A program made the translations under genes and the position numbers. Below the pieces are notes generated by a model that did no database searches, was not told where the DNA came from, and was given only the letters and a program-made list of their open reading frames with translations. 64,000 nucleotides of DNA, from contig CM019214.1 of the NCBI GenBank assembly GCA_009741485.1, positions 50,253,284-50,317,283 of the forward strand, read 5' to 3'. The DNA comes from Malurus cyaneus samueli (Eukaryota; Chordata; Aves; Passeriformes; Maluridae). Below are positions 11,101-22,907 of the stretch, piece by piece. Position 1 is the stretch's first letter; every line of letters begins with the position of its first letter.

Positions 11101-12659
11101 CTAAATGAATTTGAAGTGAAGTTAGACTACTGACTAATTGGATGGCCTCAGGGGAACTACTAATAATTGATAGAGATTAAGACTGTAATCTCACTCAGAA
11201 CAATAATTCAGGTGCCACATATCCTGTGTTTTTTTTACCAGCTTGCCCAGGAAGTGGTTTTTGAACAGGAAAGGAGCAGCTCCATGTCTGGGTAGTTATA
11301 TTTATCTCCTTAAAATATTTTCAGAACTTTTGAAATGAAGTCTTCAAACCCCCTAATTTGAATATCTATCATATGACAGTCAAATAATTCATACTGGTTT
11401 TCTTCACATAAGAATATGTAAAAAGCACTTTATACACAGACTACAGGAGCCTATGCCATGCAATTTAAGGTTTTAGTGTCACTATGAGCCTAGTTAAAAC
11501 ACACTCATTTACAACATTGTTGTTTTGTAAATATGTTTGGTTATTTCTCCTATAATTGAGATGGAAAATTATATTCTCATTTATTTTTAGATACAAATAA
11601 CAACAGGATAATTTTTTAAGAATAGTCCATCTTCACTACTCTCATCAGCAGGTTTCTGTGTTATTTCTTTGTATGATAAAAATTTGTATTAATGGCATAA
11701 TAAAATTTACAACCTATGTACTAATATATACAGAAAGCCTCTTTAGTGCTGATCTTTTTTAAAATCTTCATTTGCTTCATACATAAGAATGAAATTCCCC
11801 TTTTCTTTAACATTTGAACATTTTAACATTTGAACCCTACTTTCAAATACTTCTATATTTTTCTTCTAAGTTGTTTTGACACCAAGCTCTAATATCATGC
11901 TAACATTATCCAAAATGTGTTTTATAACACTTCTAAAATATAGTTAATGGAAGGGTAAAAAGATAAATGTTGGTAGGTTTGTTGTTTGGTTTTTTTTTGT
12001 TTGTTTGTTTTTCTCAGTGCCGGGAAGGTTAAAAGTTTTAATTAACATTCTTTGGACATATGGAAAGAGGAGCCATCTAAAACTAATAATAGGTGGTGAC
12101 ATGCTAAGGAAAGCTTAAAATGATGAAATCCAAGAAAAATAAAGTCAGAAAATGGACTTAAATCACAATGTGGTGCGTGACCTTAAAGACAGACATCATG
12201 AACCAAACAGAAATAGAGAAAATTATAAGATAAGGAGAAATAATGTCTACCTAGTGAAGAATGATCATTAATATATATATTTAAACAAAAATCTACTTAA
12301 AAATTAAAATTAGGTAGTAAGATCTGCATAGATGACAATGGTATTAAAAACCAAAAGTTGAAGAACACGAAGAATACATTAAAACTAGCTTCATTTCATG
12401 TTGACTATATTATTCTCTGAGAAAACAGGCATCTTTTGTTGTTTCAATGGCTTTAATAATAACTGTGTTCCTTGATCATGGACAAGTGTTTAAGTTAGAT
12501 GTGGCTGATTTTTCTACACATATGCTCTCTCCAGTATTTAAGCGACATAGGTGCTACCATTTTTTCCATCTGGATTTTAAATAGTCAAACAAATGTGTTG
12601 ATGACACAACACTGCTTTCATACAGTTTGTGTATGATAACCAAAACAAAATGTTTTGTA

Positions 12660-12684
12660 NNNNNNNNNNNNNNNNNNNNNNNNN
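12660..12684. other. Assembly gap, 25 N
   Basis: Exactly 25 N. The left flank (ending AAAATGTTTTGTA) reappears at 29,191 inside contig 2, so the flanks overlap by more than 12 kb and the gap does not represent missing sequence of that size. Confidence 0.98.
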
Positions 12685-13870
12685 ATGAAGGGACAAAAAA
12701 AAAAGCCTAGCCACCCACACACATCCCAGTGATGCTATGCGTCGTCACCACTTCTCCAGCCGACTGATATTCCCAGTCAGGCCCTGTAATGGCTATATTT
12801 TGAAAAATCCTCTCCTTGTAGCCTTTTTTGTATGAGCATGTGCCATTATGGTATGAGGGAATATCTTTTTGTTCGTGGGATCGACTGTCCCATCTGTGTT
12901 CCCTTCCAGTCTTTTCTCACCCAAGCCCTGTCATTGGTTTGAACAGCCTGCGAAACAGTAAAGGATGAGCTGATAAGCATTGTCAGCAATAGCGTAAAAT
13001 TCTGTGTACTCAAACACTTCGTGACAAATTGAACACAGTCCTAGGGCTGCTGTGCAGAATTATCCTGACAACCGTTCGCCTAACCGACAAATAGAACTGG
13101 GTTCAATGGTTTGCCCCTTAACAAGAGAGCTGCAATCAGCTCTTTGAGCTTAGATCTGTATAATGTCCTTCTAAAAAGAAAACTTTCTGTTGTCAAGCAT
13201 ATTTTTCAGGGGATAAGGCGTTACATTCTGACACTTGTTCAGTGGAGGATGTCCATAAATGAGAAGTGGTAATAGAATCACCATTTTAAAATCTCATGAT
13301 TGCCTGAAAATAAATCGATTTGATAATGGATCATGTTTATTTTTGTAATAAAATTCAATCAGCTTGTTTTAGGATTAATTTCTTTTAAATTTTTTTTGCA
13401 AACTCACTATTTGTGAACGACTTTGTTTTTTTTTTTGTCCCAAGTATTTTGCATAGCATTTAGAAAATAAGCAATTTAAAAAAATAAGGTTAATTCTGTA
13501 ACTTTATTTTAATATTATGCCTTTGATTTGATCACCAAATAATTTTAATAGAAAAGGGCAATGTTTCTCAGCATTGTGATAGTAAGAGGAAAAAATAGTG
13601 CTCTGGGATGCTATGGAGAGAATCCTCAAATAGGAATAATTTATTCTCTTTACCACTCATTTTTGTTATAATTTCTGTGTTTATTTGGGTGCACATCTAA
13701 TTCATAGATGATCATTTCAGTACTTTAATTACCAATACGTGCTTGTATTATTGCTTTTCAATTACAGGTAGCTTTTCTTCTAGGTATTCTTTGACATTGA
13801 ATCCACAAAAAAAACCACCATTGAATGTTAATTTGCAATTGGGTTCTTACTTTGGGGTTTTATCATGTAT

Positions 13871-14310
13871 GCCATAGAATTTTAGCTAGAACTTCCCCCA
13901 GTTGGAAAGACTCTAGGTCCTTAGATCCATTACAGCCGCCACCACATTCACCATAAACTTGTGTCCTGAGTGTGTTCCATGAGTCTTTTTACATTCCAGG
14001 CACTGATTCAACAGTTCCCAGTGTAGTGATTTCTGTCACTTCACTGGGCAATCGTGTCATGTGCGACACCCTTTCAGTTGAAGAATTTTTCTTTAATTAG
14101 TCCATCTCTTACAGGGGCATTTTGGCCACTCCTTTGTCAGATATGTTTTCTGATGGAAGAGATGGGCCCCCTCACTACAAGCCCTCTTTCAGGTGGTAAC
14201 ATAGAGAGGGATAAGGGCTCTCTGCTGCGCCTCTTTTATCAGGCTAAAAGCCCCAGTCCCTGCGCCGTTCCTCACAAGACCTATTGTTCCAGTTCCTTTG
14301 CAGTCAATCC
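13871..14310 (-). mobile_element. CR1 LINE 3' end, antisense, in noisy sequence
   Basis: The complement of a CR1 3' end. It shows a degenerate CATAGAATTTTAG tail near 13,873, then the segment TTGGAAAGACTCTAGGTCC (13,902-13,920), the CACCATAAACTTGTGTCC segment (about 13,950) and CCCTTTCAGTTGAAGAATTT (14,070-14,089). The later AGGCTAAAAGCCCCAGTCCC segment (14,241-14,260) is the complement of CR1 terminal coding/UTR sequence. Extra bases relative to the pattern I expect suggest read errors on top of old divergence. A clean copy should exist just upstream of this window. Confidence 0.75.
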
Positions 14311-15619
14311 AACAAATTTTGATATCTCTCATCCCAATCAAAAGAGAATATGGGGAACACAATTCAACTGGTATTGTATATTTTTACTATGTTTTTTTAT
14401 TCTCTGGCTAATACTCTCGTCTGTGATTCATGTCATACTGTGCTTGATGACTTCAATTTGTATGTCTAGCTTTGTAAGAATGATTTCTTTTTACTTTTTT
14501 CAAGAAAAAAAAAAAACATTTTCCTTATTCTTCTAATGACTTGATTTAATTCCTTAGAGATAGTCCAACTTATTAGTCAGGAAGGACAGTATATAATTTT
14601 TATTTCTTTTTGCAAGTTTTAAAAAATAGGATGTCTTTTTTCTAATATTACGTTGTTCATCCCCAGCAATTTTGATGGGTTTTTGGATATTTAATCGTTC
14701 ACTTTCTGTTTTTTGATCCTATTGCTTTAATATTCAAACTTTACCTAATTGCTTTTTAGGCTCTATTATCATCTTGTTCTTGAAAAGTGTTGGTTTGAAA
14801 ACTATGGCACAGAAAGTCGATTATGTGCTATCAATGTCCTATTTGATGGACTCTTCATAACTTTGGAACTATTATTTGAAAGAATATAGTTGCTTCCAGT
14901 ACCAATTTCTCCACACAGCCCCCAAATCCTTTATCCTCCAACCTTATTTTCACTTTGGCTTTTCTCCTATCTTTCTTTTCACCAAGGAATCGAGCTTCAA
15001 ATATTGACATTTATCCTTAAAATGTTAGCTAGAGGGGTAGCTGCACTCCCTTGGGTGAAACTCATTACTTAATTTTTCCAATGTTTAAATTATTTTTTGT
15101 TGGTGACTCCTAAATTCATTGCAATCAATTTTTTTTTTTTTTTTTTTCTTATTCAGACCGATTTTCCGAACAATCGTACTAACACTGGGGATAACATAGG
15201 CAAACTGAAATACCATGGCAAGAACTACTGGGCTTCAACGTGGCAAGCTACGTTTGCAGTGTCATGAGATGCACTACCCAGTAGGTACATGGTGGGGAAT
15301 TTTGATGTGACATTATTTTCAGAGGATTTCCAACGCTGAGGTCTTTCTGAGCACTTATTTTTTAATTTCTTTTGAGTAGACGAATCATTGGGAGACAGCC
15401 GTTCTTTTTTACAATGTAAGGTGAATCTGGTATCTCTAAATTTCATTCTTTTTCAGTGGTACATGAATATGCAGGTAACAAGCCACATTCCCTACAAAAT
15501 ATGAGATAGTTCTGAACTTACTCCGGTAGCCACGAAGTCTATAAATATCTGTCTAATTATTACCTTAAACAAGTATGATCATCTTCTGTAATAAGTAAAC
15601 ATACAATATATTCATCAAT

Positions 15620-15725
15620 ATAGTAGTATTGGTAGTAGTCATAATATTGAGTTATGATATTAGTATTGTAATTGTATTAGTTAGTATTAGTTTTCAGTAT
15701 TAGTTAGTATTGTATTAGTCTTGTA
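15620..15725. repeat. Imperfect TTAGTAT-rich low-complexity repeat
   Basis: Repeated TTAGTAT and ATTAGT words with variable spacing form about 100 bp of simple sequence. It lies in the noisy segment, so the exact copy number is unreliable. Confidence 0.6.
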
Positions 15726-16879
15726 GTTTATAATCGGTCCCATTCGGGAAATGGAATTTAGCTCCCTGCGTTTCAGAAGAGATTAGTGTTAAAGAACCCC
15801 TGATTCCATTCCCAACCCTTTTCTTGATTTTAGTTGATTATGAGGTATAAAATAGTTGTTTTTGTAGCTTCTAGACTGCAATAATTATGTAGATGGGTTT
15901 TAATGTGCACTTTCCATTTATGATAGGTAAAAATACTTGCTGTATAATAATCCATTATTCAGGTAAAATTATTTTCAAGAATATAATTCGTTTCCTTGGA
16001 CATGAATGATTGATGAGATTCCTTTTTTTTCAGAGGAATAAGAGAAAGTTATTACTTCGAATGCAGAGGTTTTTTAGAAAAACTAGTTGGAACACTTTTT
16101 ACCTTCCGTGTTTTATAAACATATCTTTGTTTTTTTAGTGAGCGGTCTGATGCTGTTTATGCAATGTGTCTGTGGTCGTATTACTGTGATGCTACAGACT
16201 GTAACTATTTATGTCCAGATTTTAACCATACATAGGGAAGCTTATTTTCTTTTTGATTGCCAAAATTTAAAAAAAAAAATAAACAAAAACAAAAAAAACA
16301 CAACTTGTGATCTACATATAATTTTCTTTTTGTGTTAAATTTTTTTTTTATTTAATAATGCAGTTTTCATTTGGTCTTGAAAGGTGATAATTCACTTCCT
16401 GAATTCTCCTCACTTTCAGAAACGAACGGCAATACTTATCTTCAAACAAAATTTGTTTGTCGCCAGTTAGGAGTTGTCACATTGTATATTTTTTAATTTA
16501 GCTTCCCCGCCCTTTGATGATTATTCTGTGCAGGTTGCTTACTGGTTTATGATGAAGTTTTTTTCTGGTGGAATGGGCACTCATTTTCGTAGTTAGGGCT
16601 GGACAAAAGATGAGGTTCATAAGTGTTATATTTTTCACTTGATTTATTGAATAAATCGTTGTTTGAAAACAGTAAATATTTTTTGACAGGCACCAAAAAC
16701 ACTCACCTCAAAATCTACAACCAATAAATAAAATAAACAACATAAAAAACCCAAAAAAAAACACCAACTACAACAAAATGTAATTGTTGTGTAGGTTGCA
16801 ATTTTGCTTAGAAGAAGGGAGCTTTTAAGGGTTTCATATAATGTAAGCTCCTCTGAGATCAACACTTACTGAAATAAGG

Positions 16880-18000
16880 CCCTAGTTTATTTGCCTTGGG
16901 TAAAAGTCATGTTAGGCAAGACACACCCCTTCTCTCATCACAAACCACCACCACACAATATCTCTTCATAAACACTTAAACCTACACCATCACACCTACA
17001 TGTTGTCAATGTGTCATTCTTTTCGTTTTCCACGCACTCTTCTCGTCAAATTCCCTCTCTCTCTCTCTCTCCACCCACTCCTAATCTTAGAACAAAAATA
17101 TTTATTGTATCACTTGATTCTAATTTTTAGAACTTCTCTTCTCTCTCGGTGCTCCAAGCATCATGCACCAACAATTTTCCTTGGTGCTACAGCCACATAC
17201 TCGATGCGTATTCTCCAAAAACCTACACTACTTTTCTCTTTAGAGGAATGATCTTCGATACAATATACACAATGGGTGCAATTGTTGCGCCAATCAATAG
17301 CTAAATCTTTATAATTTGGGGGGGCTTTATTCATCATTATAGATATATACACACCTAAACCTTCAGAACAACAACACCCTCACTGCCATACGATATCCCA
17401 AATATTTATATAAATACACGCACACCCACTAGTACCCCTCTCTCCTCTCTCGAAAGCAGCTACTTTGGTCTTACTGTGCACCCGAATCTCTATCTCGCAA
17501 ATCGATTATGTACCACCCATTAACCTTCTCTTGAAGAGCTCTTAAATAATTAGACCTGTTCGGGTAGGGGCATATCGAGAGCACCACCAACAGCGGCACG
17601 CGGGCAGGAAAACTTATACTCTATATTCTTATATAACATTCTCGCCCACATGCTCCATAACTCCTCATTAGGTCTCGGAATTTTATTTCGCAGACTAAAT
17701 AATATGATGTTAGATATCCGCACGAGAAGGGCCCCCCACAACCCAGAAAAAACGGTGACGCGCCTCTCGCGACCCAAATCAACAGATACTGACTGTTACT
17801 CACCACCCCATGGATCTCTCCACATATACTGCTCTCAGGCACAAATACTCTAGAGTCCCTCCCCTGGTCTATCACCCTATCCACACCACACACACCACAC
17901 TCCTCCCACAAACCAAACAGATAGTTGAGAAGCCAGCACCACCACCCAAACACACCCACAAAACTCAATAAACATCCCATGCCCCTGGCTTTTGTTTGAA
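16880..18000. other. Unalignable block inside the noisy copy
   Basis: Between segments that match 1-780 and 1,490 onward, this 1.1-kb block replaces about 710 bp of the clean copy and does not match it by eye. It is rich in CCACAC and CACACC words and in short CT and AC runs. It has the look of a very low-quality read region. Open frames of 60-119 codons here (for example 17,621-17,980, minus strand) are artefacts. Confidence 0.65.
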
Positions 18001-18163
18001 ATCATGTTGATAATAGTCCAGTCCACAATTTTTGTAGTTTTTTATGCCTGATACCTAAGATTGTGCCAACACAGAGTGCAACGAGTTTGCCACGACGGAA
18101 CACATGTTTGGGCCGGGATCCTCAGCAGCCCCCCACTCCCTGTCACACCCTGATTTTTGATCC

Positions 18164-18720
18164 TGTGCTTGATTTTGGACCTCAGTAGAGCGCAGGCGGT
18201 ATAGGTCTGCCTGATTTGGACTTGTGATCACTTGAAAAGCACAGGCAGATTGAAGTAACCCTAGATGTTACTTTTGCTATTTGCTGAGCAGGGTTTCACC
18301 AGGCCAAAGACTTTTCTGCTTTCCCTACTGCCCAGCTACGGGAATGAAGTTGGGGGTCTTGGGGAGTGGGAGGGACCATCTGGGCACAACGTGACCAAAT
18401 TGATATTCCAGACCATATTGACTTCTGCAGCAACCCACACACCCTAGAACTCAGCAATATAAGTGGGAAGAGACAGGAAAGACTTAATTGGGGCGTGTTT
18501 GGATGTGATCACGCGTGTTTGTCTTCCCGTTATCCATTGACAGGCCACTGTGCTATTGTGTGCAGGCCTTTTGCACTTCCTTTAAATTAGTACTTTATTT
18601 TCAACCATATGTTTTCTACTTCTATTTCTTCTGTTTTCTCCTACCTCTTGAGGTGGGCGAGATGAGCCGAGCAGCCTGTTTGGTGCATGAATTTTACTGG
18701 CTGGGTTTTAACCGATAGGC
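18164..18720 (+). mobile_element. Duplicate (noisy) copy of the solo LTR
   Basis: Counterpart of the LTR at 1,606-2,103, with the same order of landmarks from TGTGCTTGATTTTGG to the degraded TTTTAACCGATAGGC end. The TATA box and polyadenylation signal are disrupted by indels. It should not be counted as a second insertion. Confidence 0.8.
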
Positions 18721-21700
18721 GCATTTTCATTTCTTTTCCATTTTTACCTTAGCAACACCTTCCTTCTATGCTGATATCTCCCCTTGAACTTTGCCCTTGC
18801 TCGTTTCCAAATAAGGTATTGATTCCAGCTTTTGCTATGTCCCTGTCCAATTTGGTTTATCTGGGACTGGTTCCTAGCCCTTCCTTCTTTGGCCGTTTCG
18901 GTGGGTATGAAGGCACTGCGTTGCCTTGCTGCTCTCTGGAGTATCCAAGTGCTCCCTTCCAGCTGCCTGTGAATTATTGGCCTTTTTCCTCAAACCTCTC
19001 CTCGGGCCTCTGCTCCCCACAAGAACACCTCGAGTGTATTGTACCTTTGTAACTTCACACTCTTTCTTTATTGACTTCCCATCAATTTCTCATCGTTAAC
19101 CCCATTAGCGTTTTCCATGTCTTGTTTAAGTTTAGCTATTCTCGGTGTGTGTGCTGAGTCGAAATGCTGGACAATTGCTGTACTCCTTAGCATTAAAATC
19201 ACATCCAGGCACCATGCGGCCCAAACATAAAAAAATCTGCGAACTGTCTTTTGAAAATTATATTTCATTTATTAAAAAAAACAGTTAAATTACTAGCATA
19301 TTCTGCAAGCAAAATTAATACGTTAGCAAAGCAAACATTTTTTTTTAGGAGAGGGTTAATGTTATTTTGTATTGGTTGCATTTCTATTGAATTGTCAAGA
19401 AACTCTCCCTTTATACTTATAAATTATCAGTTGTTACATTTCTCAAGCCACCCACCCTTACTTTACAGAATAATACGAGATTGTTTTTGTTTCTTCTTCA
19501 GTATTCCCTTGTCTTTTGGTTTTCTTTTGCACAGGGAAATGGACAGGTCTTTTTTTTTTCTCTTATTTTTCTTTTTTCTTCTCTACTTGGTAGAAGGTGA
19601 GGATGGAACAATGAACTTGTTCAATGTTTACAGATTCATGCATTAGGGTCGAGTTAAATTACCACCCATTACTGGAGTTCAAATTAATAGCTAAATGATG
19701 CACACTTTTCTCCCACTTTAATTAAATAACCTTAACTTAAGGGAAAATAGGAAATGGTTTAGCAAAGACAACCCCTGAAAACATTTGTTTACATGTTATA
19801 TCAGTTTGAAGAATCATCACTGTTTTGTTATTTAATTTTTTGTGACAATCTATACCCCTACTTGACTATGGAGAGGGAGCATCTATTTTTTTTTAGTGGC
19901 AACTGAAACGATTTGAAATGGAGAACTATTTGTGTTCTGTTGGGGACTGGCATGTAAGTTCCTAGACGATTTGTTACATTACATCCAGTGGAAACTACCA
20001 CCTAACTCACCATTCGTATTAGCATTAATTTATTATGGGAGCTGTATGTCGCCTATTTAAGTGAAAACAACCAAAACATCAGTATATTTTTTTATTAAAT
20101 CATTTCCTTTTGGGTTATATTTATATATCCTATTTTCTTATTTTTTTCATTTTTTTTTGTTGTGATATTTTCTGATTTTGTTATTTATCTCTAAACCTTG
20201 CCATCTTTATTTTACTATTCTATTTTTGTCATTTACGATTTTATCCTTCTTATTTCACGAAATTCCACGGAAGCAGAAAACTTTGTTATTTCTATCAAGT
20301 AGTTACGTTCTGAGCTTATTTTGGTTCTGGTTCACGTCTTAAGATATCAGCCCTATTGCCTTACTTCCCTTCCTTGTTTAATCCCACAATGAAAGTTTGG
20401 GAGTTTTATTTTTTTCTTGATTTGTGGGGTGGTTATTTTTCCCTATTTTTATAAAGAGCAAATTCCGTAACTGAAAAATTTAAAATGAGGAAATTCATTT
20501 TAGGGGCAATGGGCAGTCTATTTAAGCGATAAAGTTCCTGCATTTCAACTGGATGTCTGTGGTAATTATCCAATTAGCTCGTTGAACTTTATTTTGGTTC
20601 ATATTGAGGCCCACAGTAATGGGAGCATGCTATCTGAGTTGATTGGTTAATTAAGTGTAGTGAGGACATTCTGTAACAGTATTTCAATTCCACGCTATGT
20701 TACAAGACGATTGATATTAAATGGAAGGATTTAGTATATCACATAAGCCAAATGCTATTCTAGATTGTCTGATTCAATAATTTCTGACTCGACGATGTCT
20801 CCTTAGGCAAGTCATGCGAGTCCTTTCTTTAATGTATCGGAATTTGTGCTTTCGATCATCTTTGGACAGATTGCACCGTTACATCAAGGGCTTTTTGTTA
20901 TGTCTATCTGAATTTCTTGGAATTTTTGTTTAACATTATTCTGTGCTAATACAACTATTTTTCACTTAATTTTGATAATATGAAGGAATTGTCTAGCGTC
21001 GCAAGCTGTCATGGAAATCAGCTGGATGTAAATGAATCTAAAGATTATGCTTAATCGTCAGCTGTCAATTCACCCAGTGCCAGTAATGTTCAACGATGTA
21101 CGTTGCTAGATCATTCGCATGCTTTTACTTCTTCGTCATTGGCTAGTGCTTAATTCTCTGTGGATCTGTGGCATGACCCCTAACTTTTGACTGGATAGCA
21201 ATTACTTTCCATGGAGATTTTGTTACTTCTCCGTTTCGGGAAGAAGCCATTCGATTTAGAATAGATTTTACGTGGTTCTTAAGGATCGAAAGTCTTAAGA
21301 TAAGATAAGATTTCTGATCAAGTTTGTCGTTTTGTGCTATGCTTCTGTGGTATTTGTTTTGATATTTGTTTTTCTAAGACCTTGAACATCTCTGTCTTAT
21401 TCTGCTTCCATTTATAAACCAATTGAAATCTACTCGTTAAATGTTAATGGTTCTTTATTTCAATATTAAGTTAAGTACGTTTTGTGAAGTGGTTTTTTGG
21501 TTATGATTTTTCTTGTTAAAGAGGTAGAAATTCTTTCCATGCTCTAAATTATTTCAGGAATTTATTTTTCATGAATCTATGTAGTATTTTAAAGCTCTGT
21601 TCTATGAAATCAAGACAATTCTTTCCCTCTAATCCTATCCACAGTTAGATAAAGATTTTCTCGGATCCTTTTACATTAACCTATTGATAGATTTTCTTTA

Positions 21701-22339
21701 CTTTTTTGATCTGCTTATAGCGTTTATTATATTTCCGATAGGAGTATGGGCTGTAGCTTACTGATGGTATTTTTGATAATTTGTGTGAACTAACTTTGAT
21801 TGTGATGACGTGCTCTAAAGATGGGATCGAACATTGTATGGAGACATTGACTCATCTTAATTGCTGAAGTGGTTTTCTGTTCACAAAACTTGCACAGCTG
21901 CCATTAGCTTTTAGGAAGTTGCTGGGGTGATGTGTTTATTTTTTTGATCAACATTCAGCACTCTGGCAAGACGTGAATTATTGATGCTAATGAACAATAA
22001 TTGTGAAGCTGAGGTAATTGATACTAGTTACTTAATCCCTTCTTAGGCGTAAATTTTTTAACATCATAAAATTGTTGTATTCGTGTTTTCAATTGCATTG
22101 GTTCCTGATTAAGAGCCTTCTAATAGCTTTTATCATTCATTGTTAATTATGGTTGATTGTTCCTAATGTACATATTAATTTTTCTTTTTTATTAATATTT
22201 ATTTATTTCTGCTAAACTACTTCAGATTAAAGAGAAAATCCAAACCACTCTAACTTAATTTCTTGATTCAACACACCAAATATTGAAATGGATTACCCAT
22301 GTAAGCAGATCACTTCACAGTTTAGCAGTTGTGCAACAA

Positions 22340-22907
22340 GATAATGGCGGTCATGCAAGCGTCTCTGGGCTGGCTAGTTTAAGAATCTTATCAACGCAGG
22401 TTTAGGAAGGCATTGTTCCTTTTTAACCTGCATTGTCGACCAATGTGAACTTCTCTGGTGCACGCCTTTGGTCACTGGCACAAGGGCCTGGATACGCTGG
22501 AGGAGATCAGCCAAGGGTCGGGACATTATTTAGTCTTGGGATCTTAGCATGGTGAGAATAAACTGAGGATAACTGAGGAGTGCTATCACTTCATCACTGT
22601 GTTTTACGACTGTGCTGGGGTGTAAAGAAACTCGTCAGACCCTTCTTCAGTTAGTTGTCTCAGTTAGTATTGAGAGGATGGGACAATTGAAATGCAGGAT
22701 CCAATTCATATGATAAATAATATTTTTATCATGGTGGTTTCTAAGTACTGGAGCATGTTGACTGAGCAGTTGGTTGGAGTTCTTCCACTGTATTCATCCC
22801 TACATTGACCAGACGGGCAACTCACCCTTGACAGTACACCTCACAGAGGGTTGGACCAGGCAATATTCACAGTTTCCTCCCGTTCACCTTTTTGCTTTGT
22901 GAAAACC
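22340..22907 (+). mobile_element. Duplicate (noisy) copy of the plus-strand CR1
   Basis: Counterpart of the CR1 at 5,760-6,354. It shares TCTGGGCTGGC near its start and GGGTTGGACCAGGCAATATT near its end, with many single-base indels. It is not an independent insertion. Confidence 0.8.

Larger units (their letters stand above)
6355..12659. other. Anonymous AT-rich DNA to first gap
   Basis: No gene or known mobile element is recognised over 6.3 kb. It includes an A20 tract (8,424-8,443), a candidate exon (9,860-9,927), an A/T-rich block with inverted homeodomain-like half-sites (9,480-9,740), a 23-bp tandem duplication (10,579-10,624) and a T29 tract (11,072-11,100). Contig 1 stops at 12,659 inside sequence that contig 2 carries on past at 29,191. 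Confidence 0.6.
12685..16101. other. Noisy read-like sequence from before window base 1
   Basis: This is the left end of contig 2. Because 16,102 corresponds to base 1, these 3.4 kb represent genomic DNA that should lie immediately upstream of the window. It is indel-rich by analogy with the following 10 kb, and it includes a CR1 remnant (13,871-14,310). A 160-codon open frame at 14,054-14,536 crosses the antisense CR1 and is not a gene. No other feature is recognised except low-complexity repeats. Confidence 0.75.

Noticed and set aside
14054..14536. 160-codon plus-strand open frame, longest in the window
   Set aside because: It crosses an antisense CR1 remnant in noisy sequence and shows no protein family; the composition is that of complemented CR1.
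17621..17980. 119-codon minus-strand open frame
   Set aside because: It falls in the unalignable low-quality block 16,880-18,000.
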